From Mytilinidion resinicola (taxonomy: Eukaryota > Ascomycota > Dothideomycetes > Mytilinidiales > Mytilinidiaceae), in the NCBI RefSeq assembly GCF_010093595.1, contig NW_022985441.1, positions 2,224,639 through 2,288,638 of the forward strand: a stretch of DNA of 64,000 bases, read 5' to 3'. Shown here in pieces: positions 54,639-64,000 of the stretch (within the stretch, counting starts at the first letter, position 1; every line of letters begins with the position of its first letter). The notes under the pieces were generated by a model that had not been told where the DNA came from, ran no database searches, and saw only the letters and a list, made by a program, of their open reading frames with translations. Made by a program: the position numbers and the translations under genes.

Positions 54639-56234
54639 ATGGACACTGAAAAGGGCATGGACGCCAATTCCTTTACCAAGGATGCCGCCATTAGTGAGGG
54701 TGAAGCTTTAAAGGTCGATGATGGCCAGACGTATATCGATCCGGTAGCTGAGAAGCGCCTGATTCGGAAGTTGGATCTGATGCTGTCGCCGATGATGGTT
54801 CTCTTCTTCCTGGTAGCATATCTAGACCGAAGCAACATTGGTACGCCTCGCCCTTGGCTCTAACCATCAATATAATCGCTAACGGCTCAGTAGGAAATGC
54901 CGCTATTGCTGGAATGACAACCGATCTGAACCTGACCGGCAATAGGTTGAACGTTGCAGTGACTCTGTTTTATGGTATGCGACATTCCTCATTGACTACC
55001 TCCATCCTCTAACTTCAACCTAGTTACATATATTGCCTTCGAGGTACCGGCATCATTAGCGCTTAAGAAGCTACGCCCAAGTCGCCTTATCCCATTTTTC
55101 GTTATCTGCTGGAGCGCTGTTATCATTGGCGCAGCCTTCGTTAACAACTACGCTGGTCTCATTGCGACGCGTCTACTCCTAGGTTGCTTCGAGAGCGGGC
55201 TCTTCCCCTGCTTGACACTGTACCTCAGCACCTTCTACCAGCCTCTTGAGCAAGCTCGCCGTATTTCATACCTCTTCGTCGCATCAGCCCTCTCCGGGGC
55301 TTTCGGAGGCCTACTTGCATATGGTCTGACGAGTCTCCATGGCGCCAAAGGTCTCGCAGGATGGCGATGGCTCTTCTTGATCGAGGGCGTCATCTCAATG
55401 ATCGTCGGCCTCATGGCTATCTTCCTTCTCCCCGACAACTTCGAGACAGCCTGGTGGCTCCGTGAAGACGAAAAGGTCATCATGCGCGCTCGAACTGGAA
55501 ACGCAAGCTTGTACCAAGGCGCGTCGCTCTCCATCGAGACATTCGACAAGGAAGAAGTCAAGTACGCCTTCCAGGACCCCAAAGTTTGGTTGTCATCGTT
55601 CTGCCAGTTCTGCGCCGACACGTGCTCGTTTGGTTTCTCAACTTTCCTGCCCGTCATTATCAAGGGCTTTGGGTACTCAAGCATCCACACCCAACTGCTC
55701 ACTGTGCCGGTATACATCTGGGCATCCATTGTCTATATCACCGTCTCTTTCGCATCGGACCACTTCAACCGCAGGGCTATCTTCATGGTCCCAATGGCGC
55801 TCGTTACTTCGATCGGATACGCTATGCAGCTGGGAGTCTCTATGGATAAAACGGCTGTCCTCTATTTCGCGACCTTCGTCACTGCTACTGGTATCTACTG
55901 CGTTGTTGGCTTGAACGTCACCTGGATCATCAACAGCAACGCCGGCTACTTCAAGCGCGCAACAGCTATCGGCCTGCAGCAAACCATTGGAAATAGCGCC
56001 GGTATCATGGCCGGACAGATCTATCGTCTGAAAAACGCCGATGGACGCTATGTTATCGGCCATGCAATTTCTCTCAGCACCATGACTACGGCTGCAGTGG
56101 GCTACTTCACCATGTTTCTCCTTCTGCGCGGTCTGAACCGCAAGCGCGAGAACATGTCGATTGAGGAGCGGATTAAAGAGATTGACGCAGGCAAAATGGG
56201 AGATAGACATCCTGATTTCAGGTATACGTTGTAG
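54639..56234 (+). CDS. MFS transporter, anion:cation symporter (Dal5/allantoate permease-like)
   Basis: Exons 54639-54840, 54894-54974 and 55024-56234 give 497 aa. Introns have GTACGC..CAGTAG and GTATGC..CCTAG borders. Family features are KLDLMLSPMMVLFFLVAYLD followed by RSNIG at TM1, GNAAIAGM, LLGCFESGLFPCLTLYLSTF, and GLAGWRWLFLIEGVISMIVG. QQTIGNSAGIMAGQIYR lies late in the protein. The N-terminus is cytoplasmic and acidic. This subfamily imports organic anions such as allantoate, nicotinate and related acids at the plasma membrane. The neighbouring FAH hydrolase and regulator suggest uptake of a catabolic acid substrate. Confidence 0.88.
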
Positions 56235-57169
56235 ATAGATGTTGGGGTGAACTTCGAAAAAAGAATAGTGCTTTGTACTCGAATGCATTTATGTATTACC
56301 CCTGTAGCTAATTTACATAAAGCCTCACGTGATCAGCATACACCTCTACAACCTCTCAGCACCACGCCCAAACACTGCCGTCTCCCGAACATGATCCTCC
56401 GTTTCGAATCACTGTGTTGGTGTTTCCGCCTCTTCGCGATCCCCATCCAATCGTGCTTCCCATAGCCGCCGATTCCCCAGCCTCAAACATCTGCGGCGCA
56501 GCGGCGCTAAGGATAGAATAGCACGAAACTTGTTCTGCATACTCCCAGACCCAGTACCGAAGTTTTTCTCCCTGATAAGGAAATAGTTTCGGCCCACGCG
56601 AGCGCGTAAAAGCGCTTCTCGGGATACTGGGAACAGCTTGGCGATCCCCTGACAGCATCGAGTGAACAGGAGTTTAGTACGAGGGGTCTTGGTGCTGGGA
56701 ACGATTCAGATGTCCGTGCTGCATCGCGCCTCTATTTAGAGATGTCTACGCCGCAATCCCATGTCTATTCAAACGAGCGTTGCAGCGGGTGAGTTGAAGG
56801 ACATACTGGGGGTGGAGATATTCTACACGATCAAGTTTTCCATTCATTGCCTTACTTACCTTTCAAGTCCAATAAATACATTTTCATCTTCTCCATTTCT
56901 GGTCTTCAGATCTCGCTTTTGAGTAAAACATACCTCCACTCCTCTTTCGCGATGAATCGGAATCCCATCATCGAATCATCACCGCGCCCCAACACCGTCG
57001 AGTGATCCAATGCATCTCCACTCAACCTCCCTCTTTCCTCTCCTCTTCATCCTCTCTCTGGTCCACCACTCCCTCGCTGCTTTGATGTCCATCCCACGCC
57101 CCAGTTTTCCAGATCCTTGCGGTTTGAAACGGCACTCCAGTGTCGGCTTGTCTACGCCTGAGGCAGCCG
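56235..57169. other. Intergenic
   Basis: About 0.9 kb without a supported gene. A minus open frame at 56356-56658 lacks homology. A plus frame from 57010 begins with a signal-like sequence but runs antisense to the next gene, so it is not accepted. Confidence 0.4.
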
Positions 57170-58079
57170 CTAGACGTATTGGCCATACCACCACAAACTC
57201 TCCTGGGTGCTACATGCATCCCTTTCATGGCATACATAATCCTCTGCTCGTGAGCGGTACTCCCGCTTTAACTCACAGCTCTCGTTGTCTACGAACGGGA
57301 CATAGTTGACCTCCAACCCTCTGCTCACAAGGTCCTTGACCAGTTCAAACATCTCCCGCAGAACACCATAGCCGAAGACATCTGGCGGGTAACGCATCCA
57401 GTTACTCTTATTCAAGAGCAAGTCCACCCGCTCCAGGTTTCTCAGACGGGCAAGCCCACGGCCAAGAACCCCTTGCAAGTCGACCAGGGATTCTGGCTCA
57501 CCATGGCCCAGTACCAAGTGCTTCACGTTCATAGAGCTCGCTTCATTCCCCAGCCACGCCAACGCGTCGGTATCGGTGGGCAAGATGAACACCGCGTGTG
57601 CGATGACCTCCGCAGCTTCGAACGCCAGACGGCCGACGGCTTGCGGGTCTAGCCAGTACTTGTACTTGTTCAGAGACCGGGATTGGAGGTCTCACGAATG
57701 TAGATGAATATGCGGAGGCATGGTTACCAGTGGTAGGGATGGAGTACTAGCTGTGACGTAAACTGGTTCGTCGGGGTCGAAGCTCATGCGGTTCCGCAGC
57801 CGCTGAAAAACTCTCGATTCTCGGCTTCCGTGGAGTACCGTGACCACAGTTGAGCCAGAGGTTTCAGTATATTTGATCATGCTGCTGGGACGTGGAAAAA
57901 CCTCGCGAAAGATCTGAAGTCGGATCTCTGGTGGTAGCCGGTTCAGCTTGACGGCGGCGCAGCGGAAAGTGAGGATGTTGATTCGGGCGCTAGTTGATTA
58001 CCATGTCAGGTCAAAAGAGGAAAAGTAGGAAAAGGATGATGGGGTAGGGTATATACTATTCGTCATGGATAGTCCACAT
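57170..58079 (-). pseudogene. F-box-like protein gene with in-frame TGA
   Basis: On the minus strand a small exon (58079-58057, MWTIHDE) is followed by a 67-nt intron (GTATAT..ACTAG). A long exon then runs from 57989 to 57170. Residues ~24-40 read LNRLPPEIRLQIFREVFPRP, the F-box-like start typical of many fungal proteins. A TGA at 57694-57692 (after PPHIHLHS) interrupts the frame. The frame stays open beyond it: NKYKYWLDPQAVGRLAFEAA, LVLGHGEPESLVDL, LRNLERVDLLLNKSN. CGA to TGA would explain it. Either a short protein is made or the gene is inactive. F-box proteins recruit targets to SCF ubiquitin ligases; this subclass is uncharacterised. Confidence 0.6.
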
Positions 58080-58448
58080 ATTGGTGGACCGGCGAACTTT
58101 TTGGAACCTCTCTGATAATGCTGGACCTTGCACTCGCTTCGATGATGACCAACGCCGAAAGAATGTATTCGGCGCTCTAAAGTCAGGCAGGATTTCCGGG
58201 TGTCGGTGATAAGGCGAGATGCTCCATGTTCTGGTAGCCTTATTCTTTGATTTCAGTAAACCTTGTTTCGCATCCCGTCCTGTCTTTCCATCCAGCGCCC
58301 TCGCAAATAGCATCGCCCATGTCGGATCTTGTCCCACCATGCCAGCCGCGCGCACGAGTGTAAGTAGCTTCTCCGCTGTGATCTCTAGCCCCGCGTCGGC
58401 GAGGATGAGTGCGGCGAAGGCGAATTTCATTTCGGCGTCAGCTGCCAT
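58080..58448 (-). CDS. Ribosomal P1-stalk-like segment, in frame with the F-box-like gene
   Basis: From ATG 58448 (minus) the frame encodes an N-terminal domain very like the 60S acidic stalk protein P1: EMKFAFAALILADAGLEITA, KLLTLVRAAGM, DPTWAMLFARALDGK. The usual Ala/Gly hinge and the EESDDDMGFGLFD-type tail are absent. Instead the frame runs on through Arg/Ser-rich sequence to the exon at 58079, without a stop. It is therefore either a decayed P1 paralogue or an N-terminal extension fused to the F-box-like gene. It is not the main P1 gene of the organism. Confidence 0.5.
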
Positions 58449-58841
58449 TTCTTCCAGACGCGCAATATTGGGCACGGACTTGTCGTAGAGGCTGGAGGAT
58501 GAAGGGCGTAGAAGCAGTATCGGGGAAGGTTGAAAGGTGTGAGGGAGACATCGGAGGATGAAGGACGTAGAAAGAGTGTCGAGAGAGATCGAAAGCAGCG
58601 AGGGCGTTAGAAGTTGAGGTTCGCTTGGACGGTGACTGTGGAAACCTCTAGCGGAGAATCGAAGTGAGGAGCAAAAGCTTAGACAAGCGGCGACAGAAAA
58701 TCGTTCGCGTGGAACTGATTGCGCTCCAAAGAGACACTTTAGCACTTCACCACGGCTTACATGCACACGATTCTCAAGGGCATCGTCACCTGTCTTGTTA
58801 TTCCATTCCGATATCATCGATTGCAAAACCCTATTCATACC
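58449..58841. other. Intergenic
   Basis: About 0.4 kb between the P1-like start and the TauD stop (both genes on the minus strand). It is Ser-codon-rich on the minus strand but has no supported gene. Confidence 0.4.
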
Positions 58842-60156
58842 TCAACTACCTTCAAATCTTGGCCGCTCACCCTGCGGCGTAATGCGAAGCATATGCCTCC
58901 TCGTCTCGCCCTCCTTGACCTGGAAGTCCCGTAGAGCGGAACTAAATTCACCACATTAGCCAGCATTCCTGCGACAAGGCTACAGAAACCGAGTGCAAAT
59001 AACTTACTGCTGCGTCACGCGATTATCATAAACCACAACTGTCCCCGGCGTCCAGTGAACGCGGATATGCCAATCTTGACCATGCTCGATGTGATTGTAG
59101 AGGAAGTCTAAAATGCTCGCACTCTCTTCCTCCTTCAGGCCCACAATCTTGCGCGTATAGAGACGATTCACGTAGAGCGAATTCGTTTTCGTTACCTATG
59201 AATCCATAAGCTCAATCCATAGGACTTTGGAATCTGAGATTTAGACACTGCTGAACTTACAGGATGCGTCCTCACAACCGGATGCACAGTCTCAATCGGC
59301 TTCCGAATATACCTCTCCTTATTCTCCGCGACCTGCGCCTGCTGGAACCCAGAATGCGTGGCCTCTAAACCATGCAACCTCGTCCTGTACGTCTCAGAAA
59401 GCGCATTATACGCCGCTGTGGTAGATAGATACAACGTATCACCCCCAGAAACCGGCGTCTCTAGTGAGAAAAAGATCGTCGTGCCCATGCCATTTCTATG
59501 CAGCACATCAGCACATTAGTAATCGCATCGGCCATAAATTGAGCACTTACATCTCATAGCTCATATCCGAATGCCACTTGATACTGCTCACATTGTTCTT
59601 GATCTCATTGTCCACAGACCCGGCCTTGAAATCGCGATACACGGGCAGTAGCTCTGGGAAATTTTTCACTTGACCCCCATGCTGATGGACATGCAGCGGA
59701 CCAAAATGCGCGCCGAAAGCGCGTTGGCGTTCAGGTCCTATGTCAGCGAAGTCCTGATTACGGAAGACAACGACACCGCGCTCGGCGGCGAGGAGTGCAA
59801 GCTCATCTTTTTGCGCGTCAGTGAGAGCGCTGAGCTGGATCCCGTGGATCTCGGTGCCAGTTGCGGGAGTGATCTCATTGACGGTGATTCCAGGGGCATT
59901 TAAGAGAGCGGCTTTGGCTGGGTCGGCTCTTGATCCGGGGTCGTGGTGTTCAAATTCTTCGAGAGGTGATTGGAGGCCGGGAATGTAATTGGGGAGGTAG
60001 TCGGCGTATTTGTACTGGAGAGATTAGCGAGGGTAACTCAACCACTATATCAGAGAAGCTGTATACCGGAGCCTCATCGTAGTTAACGGAAGTCTCGATT
60101 CTGATTGGAGCAACTTTTGGGGTGGCAGTCTCGGTTTGGGTTACAGTGGTCGTCAT
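58842..60156 (-). CDS. TauD-type Fe(II)/2-oxoglutarate-dependent dioxygenase
   Basis: Five exons on the minus strand: 60156-60067, 60014-59551, 59495-59261, 59195-59008 and 58941-58842. They give 358 aa. Borders are GTATAC..CCAG, GTAAGT..CATAG, GTAAGT..CATAG and GTAAGT..TTTAG. Motifs are NEITPATGTEIHGIQLSALT, ERGVVVFRNQDFADIG, and WHSDMSYEI with the first two iron ligands (HxD). GDTLYLSTTAAYNALSETYR, HPVVRTHPVTKTNSLYVN and VYDNRVTQHSALRDF follow; the last holds the third His. This is the fungal sulfonate/taurine dioxygenase family, which releases sulfite from alkylsulfonates. It is divergent from an MFS gene. Confidence 0.9.
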
Positions 60157-60742
60157 GTTTTCGAATTCCAGATTGAGTCGTATACCTAGATCTTGAGGTG
60201 CAATGCATACACCCTTCTCTTATCCTGCCATGTTTAAATCCGGAAGCATTCTTCCTGGTGTTGGTACATTATTAACTACTATTGCGAGCTTATCTGGAGG
60301 TATTGCTCATGTCCTCGCTAACCCACCCTGTAGCCTTGTCAACACGCAACACCAGACCCTACGCGAGTAGTTGCATTCGCTTTGATTGGGCCGAAATAGG
60401 TATCTTGATTACACCATTGATCGTGATATGGCGTTTTCGCGAAACAATGGGACCAGTCGAGAGGGCGGATACATATCCCGACGTAAGTCCTTCGTCCGTC
60501 GTAAAGAGAAATGACTCGTAGTATGCAAGTTCTAAACCATGGAGACCTTCGTTATCACGTCCCGAAGCTACTAAGTCGAGCTCTAAAACTACTAAGTCGA
60601 TTCGCAATTATAGCGGTGCATTGCAAAGGGATAAGAGATGGGAATGCGGTCCAGCGCTATAGCTTTATCGCCAGCTTTAAGTGCCGGACTCCCGGCATTC
60701 TGAAAAGCGCGTCAGTAGAACCGGGCTTACAGAGCTCTCAAA
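60157..60742. promoter_or_regulatory. Divergent promoter, TauD / MFS transporter
   Basis: 586 bp between outward starts with no supported gene. The arrangement allows shared control. Confidence 0.5.
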
Positions 60743-62478
60743 ATGGCTGAGATTAAGGATAAGGAGGTTACAATCCAAGCAGTGCCAATTTCAGGTTCAG
60801 CTGCGGAACCTATCTCCGACGTGGACTCCTCTAAAGCGCCTATCTCAGAGCGCAATGGGAAGCAGAGAGTAGTGTGGTGGAGGAAGGCGGTGGGACTGAT
60901 CTGGGACTCGGTGGAAGGTGATCCCAGAGACCGACGTTATGTACAGAAACTGGATTCATACCTGTTGTAAGTCGCTGTGAGCCGCATCGCTTATGAAAAT
61001 ATGTTGACCATCGCAGCTCGTACATCTGCTTTGGTTACTTCATCAAGTACCTCGACCAAACGAACTACACGAACGCATTCGTTAGCGGGATGAAAGAGGA
61101 CCTGCACCTCTACGGGAACGAGCGCAACTGGCTAAATACTTACTTCAACATCGGTATCATCATCGGCACCATTCCATCCCAAATGATCCAGCTCAAGTAC
61201 GTCCGCCCCTCCATATGGATTCCCGCTTGTGAAATCGTCTGGACAGCCCTAGTGATGGCTATGGCGGGTGCCAAAAATGTCAAGACCCTTTACGTGCTGC
61301 GGTTCTTCGTCGGTCTTGCCGAAGCATGCTCATTTCCCGGATATGCGGCGTTGCTGGGAGGTTGGTACGGACCAACGCAATTGACGAAGAGAGTCGCGAT
61401 CTTTGAGCAGACGAGTGCGATTGCATCGATGTTCAGTGGCTACTTGCAGGCGGCGTTGTATAAGGGACTGAACGGAAGATTGGGCTTGGCGGGATGGAGG
61501 TGGCTGTTTATCTTTGATGGAATTATTTCGTTCCCGATTGCACTATGGGGCCTTTTTGCGATTCCTGATCTTCCGCATACAACGAAGGCGTTTTACTGGA
61601 GCGAGGACGTAAGTTCTAACCTCTTCGGGAGAACTTATCAGATGCTGACGGATCGCATAGGACAAAAAGTACGGCGTCGAAAGAATCGAGAAGCTGGGAC
61701 GCAAAGCTCCAGAAAAGCTGACCTTGCGAGTTATCAAGGGTGTATACACCAATTGGCGACTCTGGGCATTCATATTGCCGTACCTGTAGGTTTTGTGATG
61801 ATCTTCAAAGCTGCAGTAATTAACGGCCTTCCAGAATGGTAGCTCAAGCCGGTTCAGGGACGAATTACTTCAATCTCTGGCTAAAAGCCGAGAAGTATAG
61901 TGTCGTACGCATCAACACCTTGCCTACTGCTGGCAGCGCTATCAGCGTGGTCGCTGCCTTTGCATTTGGTATAGTGGCGGACCGCACCGGGCATCGATGG
62001 TCCACCATTGTTGCGATTCAGATCCTCGTTATGATTTCTAACATTCTGCTCGCCGTCTGGGACATCTCCAAGGGAGCGAAGTTCTTCGCATTCTACTTGT
62101 CATATGTTGGAGCAGCCGCTCAACCTATTGTTATTGTGAGCGTCACCCCCAGAGGCATTACTTCCCTCGCTGACTGAAGACTAGGGTTGGGGCCATGAAT
62201 TGAGCGCCGGCGATCCGAATTTGAGGCAGCTTTTGGTCGCCACGGGCAATATTTTCACATACTGTTTCTCGTCCTGGCTCCCTCGTAAGCTTACCCATCC
62301 TCAATATTGGCGGTCAGGGATTAACGTATTTCCAGTGGCGCTGTTCCCGACGTATGATGCACCCAAATACCAGTATGGATACCAGATCTTGATTCTTTTC
62401 GGGGGTTTCGCGATCATTGGGACGCTGTTATTGCACTTCCTACACAGCAGAAGGCCAAAAGTGCAGGAGATTGCTTGA
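60743..62478 (+). CDS. MFS transporter, pantothenate/Liz1-Fen2-like
   Basis: Six exons (60743-60966, 61017-61608, 61661-61785, 61835-62135, 62185-62284, 62336-62478) give 494 aa. The last intron, 51 nt, is a multiple of three and hides inside an open frame, but it is supported by GTAAGC and TTTCCAG and by family continuity (WLPLALFPTYDAPKY). Signature blocks are YFIKYLDQTNYTNAFVSGMK, RFFVGLAEACSFPGYAALLG, GLAGWRWLFIFDGIISFPIA, and AQAGSGTNYFNLWLKAE. This subfamily imports pantothenate, biotin precursors or related anions. With TauD beside it, sulfonate uptake is possible (inference). Confidence 0.87.
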
Positions 62479-62512
62479 GAGCGAGCAGAAAATTAGGAGA
62501 GGAGGAATGTAT

Positions 62513-63262
62513 TCATTCTTCTTTCGGACCGGTCTTGTAATCAGGGTCCTCGGGCAGCTTAACGCCCCAAAACTTAGCCATCCGTTCTCTGAAGAGCTCG
62601 TAGCAAGATCCCATCCGCAAGACTTTCATATTACCGAAATCAAAGTTAATAGACGCTCGACCATACGTGTAATATCTTTGCAAGCCGTAGTCCACGATCA
62701 AATCTGCCGCTTCTTTGATCTCATTCTCAATATCTTCAACGCGGAACTTCTGACCACGACCGGTGAGGTTGGCACTGGAACCAAGCATGATCTGGCCATC
62801 TTCATCGTTGAGTCTCCCCAGTTCGAGGAGAAAAGAACCGCCTCCGACGAACATGCCAAGCGTCTCGTTCTTGGTGCAATTTGCCAATGTCTCCGAGGTA
62901 AGCTGCCGCAGACGCGGATGGTCTGCTCGGAAAGGAGCGACAACGCCAAAAGACATGTCCAAATCGTGGGTAAGGACTCGAGTCATCTCAAATCGCTTCT
63001 CGTCGAGGATATGCAGCTCCCGATGAAGCTGGTAGGTACCAATGACACCTTGAGCATGTCCTGGCTTGCGTTTCTTTGCAGCGAAGGCTTTCTGGACAGC
63101 TTCGGTGGAGGCGGCTAGGAGTCCGTAGCCAACTTCTGTGGGCGCGATGACGACCCCACCTGCTTTGAGGACTTCGAAAGCACGAGAGGCATCATTTTTG
63201 GCATTCGGAAGACCTCCGGGCTCTGGAATTATCTTGTGGAGATGGGTTTTCTCTATAGGCAT
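62513..63262 (-). CDS. YrdC/Sua5-domain protein
   Basis: A single-exon 249-aa protein from the first ATG at 63262 (MPIEKTHLHK); an in-frame extension upstream has no ATG. The YrdC core shows AFEVLKAGGVVIAPTEVGYG, FGVVAPFRADHPRLRQL and QIMLGSSANLTGRGQKF, the nucleotide and L-threonylcarbamoyl-AMP site region of the Sua5/YrdC/YciO family. True Sua5 starts with KRP near the P-loop-like site; here KKRKPGHAQG is related but not identical. So this is probably a divergent family member rather than the t6A synthase. It lies tail-to-tail with the transporter (34 bp). Confidence 0.8.
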   Translation of the reverse strand: MPIEKTHLHKIIPEPGGLPNAKNDASRAFEVLKAGGVVIAPTEVGYGLLAASTEAVQKAFAAKKRKPGHAQGVIGTYQLHRELHILDEKRFEMTRVLTHDLDMSFGVVAPFRADHPRLRQLTSETLANCTKNETLGMFVGGGSFLLELGRLNDEDGQIMLGSSANLTGRGQKFRVEDIENEIKEAADLIVDYGLQRYYTYGRASINFDFGNMKVLRMGSCYELFRERMAKFWGVKLPEDPDYKTGPKEE

Positions 63263-64000
63263 GATGGTTGGATTTCTCCTGGGGTTGATGTCGTGGATGC
63301 CTGCTGATCTCAAGGCTGGAAGAGAGGCTAAACGTGAGCCGAAATCTTCAGCTTATGGGCAACCTACGGAATGAGATCCCGGACTACGGCTAGTCCCTAT
63401 AGGCCATCAGATCTACACGTGCAGGAGCGTTTTAACTCAATGCATTATACTTCGTCGCATGCGTCAGCACTAGTCCACGATGAACGCAGCTGGTGACGAC
63501 TGCAGCACGTGACGGCTGCAGCACGTGACGACTGCAGCACATGAGCTCTGTATATGTGCTACTACCGTATTTTGCGTATATACGATGCTATTCGTGTAAC
63601 CAGACTTCGATTTGGATGTACGATCGGTGGTTATGAAGATGATGTTGATGATATTGATGATGGATAATGGACGAAGATTGCCTACCACCTACAGGCTCTC
63701 TTTACGTCGGACGACCTAGCGCGGAAACTGAGTCGACCATGGTCAACCTCCTTTTCTGGGCTAATGCGAAACTAGCCGGAATACTGATTGGCTATGAGAC
63801 TGCTATTCCCTCCTAGAGGCGTCCGGAAATTCTACCTTATACGGTAATTTTGTGGCTTGATTTTAGCGCTGGGTCACCGGACGTAGGCAGAGCCTGTAGG
63901 TCCGGACGGAATGGAGAACAGTGCAAAACCTTCCTACCGAGAGTAACATCACAAACTCCCTACTCGGATATCTTCTCCACCACTACAGATTACGCCCACG
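63263..64000. other. Intergenic, right edge
   Basis: No coding region is supported. It contains the promoter of the YrdC gene, the E-box repeat listed separately, and short ATG/ATT-rich sequence near 63630-63660. Confidence 0.45.
63416..63543. promoter_or_regulatory. CACGTG (E-box) cluster with 16-bp repeat
   Basis: CACGTG occurs at 63416-63421, 63506-63511 and 63522-63527, with CACATG at 63538-63543. The last three sit in a 16-bp tandem repeat GACGACTGCAGCACGT (63494-63543). CACGTG is the core bound by bHLH factors such as Cbf1/Pho4-type proteins. It lies 150-280 bp upstream of the YrdC-domain start. Confidence 0.55.

Noticed and set aside
57010..57309. Open frame with a signal-peptide-like start
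   Set aside because: Runs antisense to the conserved F-box-like exon and has no cysteine pattern or domain; weak without transcript data.

Overview
The window looks like a filamentous ascomycete (Pezizomycotina) nuclear contig. The evidence is short spliceosomal introns of about 48-100 nt with GTRNGY donors and CTAAC-like branch points, Zn2Cys6 regulators, a HET-domain gene, fungal-type secreted enzymes and MITEs. I could not identify the species. Exon coordinates were read by eye from splice signals and reading-frame continuity.

Left half (1-30.3 kb): lineage-specific arrays. Six genes of an unrecognised helical small-protein family, called here the GEM family after its motif [FYL]GEMLxFVMRFG, lie at 664-10704 (G1-G6). 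Three divergent members (G7-G9) lie at 25450-30310. Between the two sets are a Zn2Cys6 regulator, a secreted glyoxalase-fold protein, and an array of seven SAM-domain genes (S1-S7, nine SAM domains, 15411-24799). Most SAM genes are broken by stops that replace Gln codons, or by frameshifts. S7 is the only member that reads complete. S4 carries a winged helix like the RPA32 C-terminus. G5 is split by a 314-bp TIR element whose exact removal would rejoin the frame. The spacers around G3 and G4 hold a 161-bp tandem repeat and a dispersed ~149-bp repeat.

Right half (30.9-64 kb): a more ordinary gene set. It has an unknown three-exon gene, an 818-aa low-complexity/coiled-coil protein, a secreted PAF-acetylhydrolase-like esterase, an NAD(P)-binding Rossmann protein, a decayed HET gene, an 8-bp-TSD (hAT-type) MITE, a decayed heme-thiolate peroxidase gene and an oxalate decarboxylase. 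A DUF1275 membrane protein, a degenerate protein with two RapZ-C-like domains and a DUF202 membrane protein follow. Next come a FAH-family hydrolase, a Zn2Cys6 regulator and an MFS anion transporter in a compact block, then an F-box-like gene with an in-frame stop next to a P1-stalk-like segment. The window ends with a TauD dioxygenase divergent from an MFS pantothenate-type transporter, and a YrdC/Sua5-domain protein.

Functional links I infer: the FAH enzyme, regulator and MFS transporter may form one catabolic unit, and TauD and its divergent transporter may form another. The GEM/SAM region looks like a rapidly expanding and decaying locus with a probable RIP signature.
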